DNA from: JBFXDI01 sp050181295
Lineage (GTDB): Bacteria > Pseudomonadota > Alphaproteobacteria > Rhizobiales > Aestuariivirgaceae
Reading direction: 5' to 3'
Assembly (NCBI GenBank): GCA_050181295.1
Contig: JBFXDI010000062.1
Location: 1 to 22,762 of the forward strand
Length of the DNA: 22,762 nucleotides
Shown: positions 1 to 6,490 of the stretch, one piece after another
Layout of the letters: each line of letters opens with the position of its first letter
Position numbering within the stretch: position 1 is the first letter of the stretch
Notes under the pieces: model-generated
Told to the model about the DNA's origin: nothing
What the model saw: only the letters and a program-made list of their open reading frames with translations
The model's database searches: none
Position numbers and translations under genes: made by a program

Positions 1-197
1 AAAGACAGCCTATCACGGCCGCTGACGGAATGTGGCATCCCCACAACCTTCTCGGAAGGGGGGTGGAGCGGATTACCCGCATTTCCCTCGTCTTTTCCGG
101 ACTGCGCGCGCCGATCCGGCACCAACAACCATCAAGGCTGCCCTGGAATAAGCGGCGGGGGATGACCGTTCTCCTGTGGTGAAAGGAGCCCCGAACC
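1..197. other. Non-coding left edge with ribosome binding site for the first gene
   Basis: No plausible reading frame covers this stretch. The last part holds a good Shine-Dalgarno sequence, AAAGGAG at 182-188, nine bases before the ATG at 198, which supports that start. I see no convincing sigma-70 promoter, tRNA or terminator here. The region may be the tail of an intergenic space whose other gene lies outside the window. Confidence 0.5.
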
Positions 198-989
198 ATG
201 TTCCACCTGCCCTTGAGGCGCGTCCTGGGCCGCAGGCTGCGGGTCCCGGCGCACGCCAATGCGCACGCTGTGCTGCCTCCCAAGACGATCGAGTTTCTGT
301 GCGATCCAGCCGATCTCGGCGTCATAGCCGAGCCGGTCGCCGCCAGGTCCGAATTACCGGACTGGTTCCGCAAGCTTCCGGCCGTCGACCGCTCGGTGAT
401 GTCGGCCACCAACAACGGGCTCACCGTGAAGCGCTGCATGCCCTTCCTCGACGCCATGTCGCTGGGTTTCATCCTGCCCATCGCCGCAACCGTGCGGATC
501 GAGGTCCGGGAGGGAGGCACGCAGGTCGAGGCAGGCTGGGAGTTCGACAAGGTCATGGTCAGCAACCACGGCACCTACCAGGTCGCCGGCCATCCCCTGG
601 CAGGCCGGCCGCCCATGAAGATCCACAACTACTGGACCATCCGAACGCCCATGGGATGGAGCTGCCTCTTCGTGCCGCCGCTCAACCGGCCTTCCCTGCC
701 GATCAGCGTCGTCGCGGGTGTCGTCGACACCGACCGTTACGCCTCGCTCATCAACTTCCCCTTCTTCGCCGCGGCCGAGGACGGCGTCTACACGCTAGAT
801 AGGGGCACGCCGCTGGTGCAGGTCATTCCGTTCCGACGCGAAGACACCGGCCTGTCGATGGCGAAGCTCGCGGAGACGGCCGTCACGCGCGGCGAGAGGC
901 CAAAGGAAGGCGAACTGCGCGACAGCATCCGGCGCAACACGCTCGCAAGCGAGGGCTGGTACCGCAGGTTCGCCCGCGCGAACCGGTAG
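198..989 (+). CDS. DUF6065-like protein of unknown function
   Basis: A 263-residue soluble protein with no catalytic motif that I can name. From memory its sequence pattern matches the DUF6065 family, known from bacteria and from tailed phages: an LPDWFRKLP segment near residues 52-60, a TVKRCMPFLDAMSLGFILP block near 75-95, a KIHNYWTIRTPMGWSCLF block near 140-160, and a GTPLVQVIPFRRE block near 204-216. The assignment is by recollection of the family and was not searched. The ATG at 198 has an AAAGGAG ribosome binding site at good spacing. The first ~28 residues are basic and precede the usual family start (around IEFLCDP), so they may be an extension; they do not look like a clean signal peptide. 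It stands alone: 132 bases separate it from the next gene on the same strand. No phage genes are nearby, so the phage link of the family is not mirrored by context. Confidence 0.7.
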   Translation: MFHLPLRRVLGRRLRVPAHANAHAVLPPKTIEFLCDPADLGVIAEPVAARSELPDWFRKLPAVDRSVMSATNNGLTVKRCMPFLDAMSLGFILPIAATVRIEVREGGTQVEAGWEFDKVMVSNHGTYQVAGHPLAGRPPMKIHNYWTIRTPMGWSCLFVPPLNRPSLPISVVAGVVDTDRYASLINFPFFAAAEDGVYTLDRGTPLVQVIPFRREDTGLSMAKLAETAVTRGERPKEGELRDSIRRNTLASEGWYRRFARANR

Positions 990-1121
990 CATCTCTGCGG
1001 AACACCAATGGAAAGCCGTCGCGGTATATTTCCAGCTCCCCCGAGAATATCCGCACCAGATGATCCGTTGTCCTTGAGGCGAGCAGAAGTTGCCGCCCTC
1101 AACCGAAGAAAGGACTTCACG

Positions 1122-1460
1122 ATGAACCGCAGAATCTTTGTGACTGCGAGTCTGATCGCCCTGGGACTCGGGACCGCGGCTACGGGCGCCAAGGCGGCCG
1201 TCCTGCCCAACCCTGCCGATCAGGCCGTGAAGGGCGAGACAGGCCAGGTCATCCTGGCCGGCAACTCGTCCTCCAACTCGAGCTCCAATAGCTCCTCCAA
1301 CTCGAGCTCGAACCGTTCGTCCAATTCGAGCTCAAACAGCTCGTCCAATTCGAGCTCCAACAGCTCGTCCAACTCGAGCTCGAACAGTTCGTCCAACTCG
1401 AGCTCGAACAGCTCCAACAAGGGGCTTCGAGGCAAGGGTGGTCGCGGCTTCCGCCGCTAG
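1122..1460 (+). CDS. Small secreted Asn/Ser-rich repeat protein, (NSSS)12
   Basis: A 112-residue protein that I do not recognise. Residues 1-~28 form a typical Sec signal peptide: basic MNRR, a hydrophobic stretch, then an Ala-x-Ala site in TGAKAAV. A short linker (PADQAVKGETGQVILAG) leads to twelve NSSS units, one of them NRSS, plus a final NSS, from about residue 48 to 98. The C-terminus is glycine- and arginine-rich (GLRGKGGRGFRR). The start is ATG 1122, with AAAGGA a few bases upstream; a longer frame from 1008 would put the signal peptide internally, so I reject it. A TATATT at 1025-1030 could be a -10 box but has no good -35. It is followed by two strong hairpins. The repeat is likely disordered and exported, perhaps to the surface or matrix; function is unknown. 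The acidic Leu/Glu repeat frame on the opposite strand is a shadow. Confidence 0.8.
   Translation: MNRRIFVTASLIALGLGTAATGAKAAVLPNPADQAVKGETGQVILAGNSSSNSSSNSSSNSSSNRSSNSSSNSSSNSSSNSSSNSSSNSSSNSSSNSSNKGLRGKGGRGFRR
1263..1415 (+). repeat. Coding tandem repeat, 12-bp units in a 24-bp alternation
   Basis: Twelve consecutive 12-bp units begin with AAC or AAT, followed by a partial unit of 9 bp. From 1323 on the units mostly alternate between an AACTCGAGCTCG type and an AACAGCTCGTCC type, which gives a higher-order period of 24 bp. Both unit types encode Asn-Ser-Ser-Ser. The near identity of successive 24-bp blocks suggests growth by slippage or unequal recombination. It stays in frame throughout. 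Confidence 0.95.
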
Positions 1461-1470
1461 ACCATGCTGC

Positions 1471-1493
1471 GTTCGGGTCGATTCGACCCGAAC
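1471..1493 (+). terminator. Hairpin after the (NSSS)n gene, first of two
   Basis: A perfect 10-bp stem (GTTCGGGTCG with CGACCCGAAC) and a 3-base loop start 10 bases after the stop codon. No T-tract follows directly, so it may protect the mRNA 3' end or serve as a partial terminator, with the hairpin at 1545 completing the job. Confidence 0.5.
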
Positions 1494-1544
1494 TTCCGAC
1501 GTTTCGCGCTTTGACGCTTGCACCAGCCTCTTGTGGCAAGCCTG

Positions 1545-1571
1545 GAGGCCCGGCTCGCGCCGGGCCTCTTT
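1545..1571. terminator. Rho-independent terminator between convergent genes
   Basis: A perfect 10-bp stem, GAGGCCCGGC with GCCGGGCCTC, encloses a TCGC loop and is followed by TTT on the plus strand. It lies between the (NSSS)n gene and the 3' end of rpoZ on the other strand. A further small hairpin (AGCCGC, TTC, GCGGCT) sits at 1594-1608 and could act for rpoZ. Confidence 0.7.
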
Positions 1572-1638
1572 CGCGGCGCGTGCTGGCCCGGACAGCCGCT
1601 TCGCGGCTTCCCGGATGACCTGAATGGCTAATCCGGGT

Positions 1639-2046
1639 TCAGTAGCCGGAGCGCTGGCTGCCGGGGCTCTCGGCGGGCGGCAGGCCGTCGAGGCCGCGCA
1701 GCAGGTCTTCCTCGGTCATGCGGTCGAGATCGTCGACGCGGTCGTCCGGCGTCTCGATCGTCACCATGTCGCCTGCCGAGGCGAGGAGCGGGGTCTCGCT
1801 TTCCTCCGGCTCGTCCACCTCGACGTGCTTCTGCATGGCGTGGACGTAGTCCTCGCGCAGATCGTCCGGGCGGATCGACTCATCGGCGATCTCGCGCAGC
1901 GCCACGACGGGATTCTTGTCGTTGTCGCGCTCGATGGTGAGCTGGGCGCCCTGCGAAATCATGCGCGCCCGGTGGGCGGAGAGCAGCACGAGCTCGAAGC
2001 GGTTGGGCAGCTTGTCGATACAGTCTTCAACGGTGACGCGCGCCAT
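1639..2046 (-). CDS. rpoZ: DNA-directed RNA polymerase omega subunit
   Basis: A 135-residue omega subunit, which helps beta' fold and assemble into RNA polymerase. The N-terminal half is the conserved core: MARVTVEDCIDKLPNRFELV, then the helix with SAHRARMISQGA, then DNDKNPVVALREIAD near residues 41-55. The C-terminal half is the acidic, low-conservation tail usual in alphaproteobacteria. An AAGGAG on the minus strand about 9 bases upstream fits the ATG at 2046. The L,D-transpeptidase gene lies 82 bases upstream on the same strand, with a hairpin in between. In many bacteria rpoZ is followed by a relA/spoT gene; here the next gene downstream is the unrelated, convergent (NSSS)n gene. The call is secure. 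Confidence 0.97.
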   Translation of the reverse strand: MARVTVEDCIDKLPNRFELVLLSAHRARMISQGAQLTIERDNDKNPVVALREIADESIRPDDLREDYVHAMQKHVEVDEPEESETPLLASAGDMVTIETPDDRVDDLDRMTEEDLLRGLDGLPPAESPGSQRSGY

Positions 2047-2077
2047 GAGGCTCGTCTCCTTCGGGAGAAACGTGAAC

Positions 2078-2107
2078 GGGGTCGGCCGCTAAATAGCCGC
2101 CGACCCC
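2078..2107 (-). terminator. Strong hairpin between the L,D-transpeptidase gene and rpoZ
   Basis: GGGGTCGGC at 2078-2086 pairs with GCCGACCCC at 2099-2107. Inside, GCT and AGC pair again around an AAAT loop after one C-C mismatch, giving a 12-pair hairpin. It follows the transpeptidase stop by about 20 bases and precedes the rpoZ start by about 30. No tight T-run follows on the minus strand, so it could be a terminator of the upstream gene or a structured rpoZ leader. Confidence 0.5.
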
Positions 2108-2128
2108 GGAAAATGCAAGCGCCGCGGC

Positions 2129-2782
2129 CTACTCGACGATGACGAGCGTTCCGATGTTCACCTTGTCGTAGAGCTGGGCCACCTCCTCGTTCAGCATGCG
2201 GATGCAGCCGCTCGACACCGCCAGCCCGATGGAGGCGGGCTGATTCGTGCCGTGGATGCGGAATAGCGAGCCGCCGAGATACATGGCCCTGGCGCCCAAG
2301 GGGTTGTTAGGGCCGCCCGGCATGAAGGCCGGAAGCGTGATTCCCTTGGCCTTCTCACGCTCGATCATGCGGGCCGGCGGCGTCCAGCTCGGCCACTCGG
2401 TTTTCCGGGAGATGCGCTGCGTGCCCCGCCAGGTGAAGCCCTCGCGGCCGACGCCCACGCCGTAGCGCTCGGCCATGCCGTTCGGAAGCACATAGTAGAG
2501 GCTACGTTCGGAGGTGTTGATGACGATGGTGCCCGGTTTCACCGAACGGCTGTAGGACACGACCTCCATGCCGCCGTAGCTCGAGCGCTGCGGCGCCAGG
2601 ACGACGTTCGGCGTCGTATTGGCCGGCTGGATGACCGGGACGCCAATCCGCTTCGTCTTGTTGGCCTTTTTCGGCTTGTCCGGCGCGAACAGCGTGCCGG
2701 TGAAATTGTACTTCGTCTGGACCTCGGCCTGGGCGGTCGTCACCAGTCCCGCCAGGGCCAGGACCGCAAGCATGGCTCGCAT
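2129..2782 (-). CDS. Periplasmic L,D-transpeptidase (YkuD domain)
   Basis: A 217-residue exported enzyme of the ErfK/YbiS/YnhG group, which forms 3-3 crosslinks in peptidoglycan or attaches proteins to it. A signal peptide covers residues 1-~19 (MLAVLALAGLVTTAQA). The YkuD catalytic domain is in the C-terminal half, ending with His177 in FRIHGTNQP and Cys193 in SSGCIRM, the expected active-site pair; PGGPNNPLG ahead of it is also typical of the family. The start at 2782 has GGAG about 8 bases upstream on the minus strand; a second ATG at 2773 would shorten the signal peptide by three residues. The gene is 140 bases downstream of folK and 82 bases upstream of rpoZ, all on the minus strand. Whether it crosslinks peptidoglycan or anchors an outer-membrane protein cannot be told from sequence. 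Confidence 0.92.
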   Translation of the reverse strand: MRAMLAVLALAGLVTTAQAEVQTKYNFTGTLFAPDKPKKANKTKRIGVPVIQPANTTPNVVLAPQRSSYGGMEVVSYSRSVKPGTIVINTSERSLYYVLPNGMAERYGVGVGREGFTWRGTQRISRKTEWPSWTPPARMIEREKAKGITLPAFMPGGPNNPLGARAMYLGGSLFRIHGTNQPASIGLAVSSGCIRMLNEEVAQLYDKVNIGTLVIVE

Positions 2783-2922
2783 ATCTCAGCTCCGTCTTCA
2801 GCTTCCCGATTACGGAGGTGACGCAACAGGCGGGCCAGGTCAACGACCTGCCGCAACGTCAGAACCCAAAAGTCCGCGAGCGTGGTTAAGGCGCAACACC
2901 CGTGACGCGGGCTTCATCGAAG

Positions 2923-3447
2923 TCAGCCAGTGCGGGGAGAGCGGCCGGAAACCTCGCCTCCCTCGCTTCCTGCGGGCAGCCGGTCCAGCAGTTCCTGCGC
3001 CGTGTCATGGAGGACCGGGTGACGCCACTCGGGCGCGATCTCGGCGATCGGCTTGAGGACAAAGGGCCGGTCCGGGATGCCAGGGTGTGGAAGAATCAGT
3101 CGGCGGCTGCCCTCCCCGGCCGCGCCCTCTACCTTTCCGTCATAGTCGAGAAGGTCGAGATCGAGCGTGCGCGGCCCCCAGCGGAGCGTGCGGCGGCGGT
3201 CGGCGGCGAGTTCGATGTCCTGCAGAAGACGCATGAGCTCCGCCGGCGGCAGCTCCGTTTCCACGCGGGCAACGGCGTTCACGAAATCCGGCTGGTCCCG
3301 GATGCCATAGGGCGCGGTGACGAGCAGCCGCGAAGCCCTGACGAGGCGGACCGGATCCCGGTCGAGCCGGCGAAGCGCTTCCTCCACCGTGTCGCGCGGC
3401 AGCCCCCAGGGGCCCTCCACGTTGCTGCCGATACCGATCAGAATCAT
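2923..3447 (-). CDS. folK: 2-amino-4-hydroxy-6-hydroxymethyldihydropteridine pyrophosphokinase
   Basis: A 174-residue HPPK that transfers pyrophosphate from ATP to 6-hydroxymethyl-dihydropterin, the step before dihydropteroate synthase in folate synthesis. Family marks are clear: ILIGIGSNVEGP at the N-terminus, the pterin-site QPDFVNAVARVE near residues 52-63, RRTLRWGPRTLDLDLLDYD near 85-103 with Mg-binding Asp96 and Asp98, and LPHPGIPDRPFVL near 119-131. The start codon ATG at 3447 gives the normal N-terminus. No folP or folB is adjacent; the gene stands alone, divergent from the NYN gene with 136 bases between the starts. The last ~25 residues are a variable tail. Confidence 0.96.
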   Translation of the reverse strand: MILIGIGSNVEGPWGLPRDTVEEALRRLDRDPVRLVRASRLLVTAPYGIRDQPDFVNAVARVETELPPAELMRLLQDIELAADRRRTLRWGPRTLDLDLLDYDGKVEGAAGEGSRRLILPHPGIPDRPFVLKPIAEIAPEWRHPVLHDTAQELLDRLPAGSEGGEVSGRSPRTG

Positions 3448-3569
3448 ATCCGTCGCCTTACCGCCCCGGCGCCAGATTGCTGTTGCGCCGAAAGCCCGAG
3501 ATTGGCTATCGGGACGCGGGCCGGCGAACGATAGCGCCGCCCCGATTAGGTCACCAAAGACATTTCAAC

Positions 3570-3575
3570 AAGGAG
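3570..3575 (+). promoter_or_regulatory. Ribosome binding site that decides the NYN-gene start
   Basis: AAGGAG ends two bases before an ATG at 3578 but eight bases before a second in-frame ATG at 3584. Spacing favours 3584 as the start; the choice changes the protein by two residues. Confidence 0.7.
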
Positions 3576-3583
3576 ATATGCGG

Positions 3584-4192
3584 ATGCACCTCTATCCAGA
3601 CGAGCGCGTTGGCCTGTTCATCGACGGCGCCAATCTTTACGCAACGGCAAAATCGCTCCAGTTCGACATCGATTACCGGAAGCTGCTGCACCATTTCCGC
3701 AGCCGCGCCCGGCTGCTCCGCGCCATCTACTACACCGCCCTCATGGACGACGCCGAGTATTCTCCCATCCGGCCGCTGATCGACTGGCTCGACTACAACG
3801 GCTATCGGGTGGTGACGAAACCCGCCAAGGAGTTCACGGACTCGCTCGGCCGCCGCAAGATCAAGGGCAACATGGACATCGAGCTTGCCGTTGACGTCAT
3901 GCGGCTGGCCGATCAGCTCGACCACATCGTGCTCTTCTCCGGCGACGGCGACTTCCGCTCGCTGGTCGAGGCCGTGCAGGGCCGCGGGCGCCGCGTAAGC
4001 GTCGTCTCCACCCTCGTCACCCGGCCGCCCATGGTGGCGGACGAGCTTCGCCGGCAGGCGGACCAGTTCGTGGATTTGAACGAAATGCGCGCCGATATCG
4101 GCCGCAACGTCGCGGAGCGTGAGGGGCGCCGCCCCGAGCGGCAGTCGCCTCCGGCGCCGGACCAGAGTTTTGAGGAATTCGCGGACCTCTAG
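3584..4192 (+). CDS. NYN-domain (LabA/DUF88 family) putative ribonuclease
   Basis: A 202-residue cytosolic protein of the NYN family, a PIN-like nuclease fold. The conserved acidic residues are present: Asp14 in LFIDGANLY, Asp98 and Asp104 in GNMDIELAVDVM, and Asp121 and Asp123 in LFSGDGDF, followed by the AVQGRGRRVSVVS strand. Together these would bind a metal for RNA cleavage; the natural substrate is not known. The start was set from the ribosome binding site (3578 is the alternative). The long open frame upstream, from 3317, overlaps folK on the other strand and is not coding. The C-terminal ~30 residues are polar and likely disordered. The glycosylase gene starts 7 bases after the stop, so the two are probably cotranscribed. 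Confidence 0.88.
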   Translation: MHLYPDERVGLFIDGANLYATAKSLQFDIDYRKLLHHFRSRARLLRAIYYTALMDDAEYSPIRPLIDWLDYNGYRVVTKPAKEFTDSLGRRKIKGNMDIELAVDVMRLADQLDHIVLFSGDGDFRSLVEAVQGRGRRVSVVSTLVTRPPMVADELRRQADQFVDLNEMRADIGRNVAEREGRRPERQSPPAPDQSFEEFADL

Positions 4193-4199
4193 ATCACGC

Positions 4200-4826
4200 A
4201 TGCTCGAGCCGTCGCCGGACTGCCCGCTCTGTCCCCGGCTGCAGTTGTTCCGGGAAGAGCAGAGGGCATGGCATCCGGACTGGTTCAACGCGCCGGTGCC
4301 TTCCTTCGGGGATGCGGACGCACGGCTCCTGATCGTCGGTCTCGCGCCGGGGCTCAAAGGGGCGAACCGGACGGGCCGGCCGTTCACGGGCGACTATGCC
4401 GGCGACCTCCTCTACCGGACGCTGCTCAAGTTCGGCATCGCGGAGGGGACCTATGCCGCCGATCCGGCTGACGGACTCCGGCTCCGCCACTGCCTCATCA
4501 CCAACGCAGTGCGCTGCGTGCCGCCGGAGAACAAGCCGAGCGGTATCGAAACAAGGACTTGCAACGCCTTCCTCAAGTCGCAGATCGCGCACCTGCCCAG
4601 CCTACGCGCCATCCTGGTCCTTGGCCGGGTCGCGCATGAGGCGTCGCTCAGGGCGCTCGGGACGCGGGCATCGCGATGGACCTTCGCGCATGGCGCGCGG
4701 CACGATATCGGGGAGATCAGTCTCTTCGACAGCTACCACTGCTCCCGCTACAACACGAACACGGGCGTACTGACGACAGAGATGTTCGAGGCGGTGATCG
4801 GCGCGGCTTCAGCGTTCATCCGCTGA
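4200..4826 (+). CDS. Fe-S uracil-DNA glycosylase, family 5 (UDGb) type
   Basis: A 208-residue DNA repair enzyme that removes uracil, and in this family often other deaminated bases, from DNA. The active-site block GLAPGLKGANRTGRPFTGD (residues 47-65) lacks the polar water-activating residue of classical UDG, as in family 5, and the second motif SYHCSRYNTNTG (residues 178-189) is also of that type. Likely 4Fe-4S ligands are Cys8 and Cys11 (CPLC), Cys106 and Cys121. ATG 4200 puts the CPLC motif near the N-terminus as usual; the frame is open back to 4119 inside the NYN gene, but that extension is very basic and out of place. No strong Shine-Dalgarno is seen, so translation may be coupled to the NYN gene 7 bases upstream. 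The family assignment rests on motifs recalled, not on a search. Confidence 0.92.
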   Translation: MLEPSPDCPLCPRLQLFREEQRAWHPDWFNAPVPSFGDADARLLIVGLAPGLKGANRTGRPFTGDYAGDLLYRTLLKFGIAEGTYAADPADGLRLRHCLITNAVRCVPPENKPSGIETRTCNAFLKSQIAHLPSLRAILVLGRVAHEASLRALGTRASRWTFAHGARHDIGEISLFDSYHCSRYNTNTGVLTTEMFEAVIGAASAFIR

Positions 4827-4828
4827 GT

Positions 4829-4847
4829 CCGATAGCAGCGCTATCGG
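4829..4847. terminator. Hairpin between convergent glycosylase and smpB genes
   Basis: CCGATAGC and GCTATCGG form a perfect 8-bp stem with a 3-base loop just after the glycosylase stop. A second, 6-bp hairpin (CCTACG with CGTAGG) lies at 4871-4887. Neither has a clear T-tract, so their role as terminators is inferred from position. Confidence 0.45.
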
Positions 4848-4922
4848 TGCGATATCCTTCGCGATTGTGCCCTACGGAGCACGTAGGCAGATTGGCGCCA
4901 GCGTGTATGCGCCGGTCGAGGC

Positions 4923-5399
4923 TCATCCGCGCTCGCGCATGAGGCGTGCCTTGTCGCGCTGCCAGGACCGCTCCTTCTGGGTCTCGCGCTTGTCATGCAG
5001 CTTTTTTCCCCGCGCCAGGGCCACTTCCGCCTTCGCTCTCCCGCGATCGTTGAAGTAGATCTTCAAGGGCACGATCGTCAGGCCGTCCTTCTGAATGCCG
5101 CCCAGGAGCTTGTCGATCTGGCGGCGGTGGAGGAGCAGCCGGCGGGGCCTGCGGGGCTCGTGGTTGAAGCGGTTGCCGAGCCCGTATTCCGGAATGTGGG
5201 CGTTGAGCAGGAAGAGGTCGCGCCCCTGCGGACCGGCATAGGAGTCGGCGAGACTCGCCTTCGATTCCCGCAGCGATTTCACCTCGGTGCCGGCAAGTTC
5301 CAACCCGGCTTCGAAGGTTTCGAGGATCTCGTAATCGAAGCGCGCACGGCGGTTCTCGGCGACCACCTTGCGGCGCGCCTCCTGAGCGGCCTTGGCCAT
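4923..5399 (-). CDS. smpB: SsrA-binding protein SmpB
   Basis: A 158-residue partner of tmRNA (SsrA) that brings it to stalled ribosomes for trans-translation. Characteristic segments are present: VVAENRRARFDYEILETFEAG, the GTEVKSLRESKASLADSYA block near residues 37-55, HIPEY, the RRLLLHRRQIDKL stretch near 86-98, IYFNDRGRAKAEVALARGKKLHDKRE, and the basic C-terminal tail ending in RDKARLMRERG, which reaches into the decoding centre. Length is normal. It starts 8 bases after the dapA stop and is probably translated from the same mRNA. No tmRNA gene is in the window. Confidence 0.98.
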   Translation of the reverse strand: MAKAAQEARRKVVAENRRARFDYEILETFEAGLELAGTEVKSLRESKASLADSYAGPQGRDLFLLNAHIPEYGLGNRFNHEPRRPRRLLLHRRQIDKLLGGIQKDGLTIVPLKIYFNDRGRAKAEVALARGKKLHDKRETQKERSWQRDKARLMRERG

Positions 5400-5407
5400 C
5401 GGCGCCT

Positions 5408-6289
5408 CTAGTTCAGGAGACCGGCGTGCACCATCGCCTCGCGCACCTGGCGGCGCGCACCCTCGCTCGGAGGAATGAGCGGCAACCGCACGTCAGCCTC
5501 GCAGAATCCGAGAAGGCTGACGGCGTACTTCACCGGCGAGGGCGAGGTTTCCGTGAAGAGCGCGACATGCAGCGGCATCAGCCGGTCCTGGATCCGGATG
5601 GCGGCCGCATAGTCGCCCTTGAGCGTCGCCTTCTGGAACTCCGAGCAGAGGCGCGGGGCCACGTTGGCGGTGACGGAGATGCAGCCGGTGCCGCCGTGGG
5701 CATTGAAGCCGAGCGCGGTGCCGTCCTCGCCCGAAAGCTGGATGAACTTGGTTCCGGTCATCAGCCGCTGGCGCGAAGGGCGGGCAAGATCGCAACTCGC
5801 GTCCTTGGTGCCGATGATGTTGGAGCAGTCCCTGGCCAGCCGGTCGAGGGTCTCAACCGTGATCGAGGCGACCGTGCGGCCGGGCACATTGTAGACGAAA
5901 ATGGGGATCGAGACCGATTCCGCCACCGCCTTGAAGTGCGCGTAGAGGCCGTCCTGCGTCGGCTTGTTGTAGTAGGGAACGACCACGAGCGCCGCGTCGG
6001 CGCCCGCCTTTTCGGCGTGGCGCGTGAAGTCGATGGCCTCCTCGGTCGAGTTGGAGCCCGTGCCCGCGATGACCGGCACGCGGCCGCGCACCTCCTCCAC
6101 CACGATCTCCACCACGCGCTTGTGCTCGGCATGGCTGAGGGTCGGCGATTCGCCCGTCGTTCCCACGGGAACGATGCCGTGCGAGCCTTCCTCGATCTGC
6201 CAATTCACCAGTTTACGGAGAGCCACTTCGTCGATGGCGCCATCGCGCATGGGCGTGATGAGGGCTGGAATGGACCCTTGGAACGTCAC
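5408..6289 (-). CDS. dapA: 4-hydroxy-tetrahydrodipicolinate synthase
   Basis: A 293-residue class I aldolase-type enzyme that condenses pyruvate with aspartate semialdehyde, the first committed step to diaminopimelate and lysine. Schiff-base Lys162 lies in IGTKDAS, with Thr45/Thr46 in VGTTGESPTL and Tyr134 in FVYNVPGRT completing the active site. I chose the GTG at 6289: it gives the family N-terminus TFQGSIPALITP, a normal length, and has AGAGG about 8 bases upstream on the minus strand. The frame is open a further 79 codons upstream, but that part reads through the intergenic region and into the lytic transglycosylase gene on the other strand. The smpB gene follows after 8 bases. The arrangement, divergent from a soluble lytic transglycosylase, is common in Hyphomicrobiales. 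Confidence 0.97.
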   Translation of the reverse strand: MTFQGSIPALITPMRDGAIDEVALRKLVNWQIEEGSHGIVPVGTTGESPTLSHAEHKRVVEIVVEEVRGRVPVIAGTGSNSTEEAIDFTRHAEKAGADAALVVVPYYNKPTQDGLYAHFKAVAESVSIPIFVYNVPGRTVASITVETLDRLARDCSNIIGTKDASCDLARPSRQRLMTGTKFIQLSGEDGTALGFNAHGGTGCISVTANVAPRLCSEFQKATLKGDYAAAIRIQDRLMPLHVALFTETSPSPVKYAVSLLGFCEADVRLPLIPPSEGARRQVREAMVHAGLLN

Positions 6290-6342
6290 CTGGAGGCCTC
6301 TCGGGAGTGCTTCAATTTTCAGTAACCTTTCCCCGCCAGTCT

Positions 6343-6371
6343 TTGACCTGCGGGGATGTTTCCGGCACCAT
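6343..6371 (+). promoter_or_regulatory. Possible sigma-70 promoter for the lytic transglycosylase gene
   Basis: TTGACC at 6343-6348 (5 of 6 to the -35 consensus) and CACCAT at 6366-6371 (3 of 6) are 17 bases apart. The leader would be about 110 bases. The -10 is weak, so this is tentative. Confidence 0.25.
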
Positions 6372-6395
6372 AGACGCATCGATGGAGCCCAGCAA
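6367..6395 (-). promoter_or_regulatory. Possible promoter for dapA-smpB
   Basis: On the minus strand, TTGCTG (plus-strand 6390-6395) and TATGGT (plus-strand 6367-6372) are 17 bases apart. This would start transcription near 6360 and give a leader of about 70 bases. It overlaps the candidate plus-strand -10 box, so the two divergent promoters would compete if both are real. Confidence 0.3.
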
Positions 6396-6490
6396 GGCTC
6401 GGGGAGCAGTGCCGGAGCGGCCACATCTGGGTCGCAATTCAACCGAATGATGTCTGGGGGCAAGCCCTGAATCTCCAAGGGGAATCCTGC

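Noticed and set aside
1008..1121. Upstream start of the (NSSS)n protein at 1008
   Set aside because: It would bury the signal peptide; the ATG at 1122 has a better ribosome binding site and gives a normal export signal.
1263..1415. Possible CRISPR array
   Set aside because: The units are contiguous 12-bp repeats without unique spacers, in a protein-coding frame.
1220..1435. Minus-strand frame with a Leu/Glu/Asp repeat opposite the (NSSS)n gene
   Set aside because: The regular pattern is just the reverse complement of the tandem repeat; no signal peptide or ribosome binding site supports it.
6408..6450. tRNA-like stretch (GTGCCGGAGCGG... GGTCGCAATTCAA) between dapA and the lytic transglycosylase gene
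   Set aside because: The arms cannot be paired into a cloverleaf and there is no matching acceptor stem.
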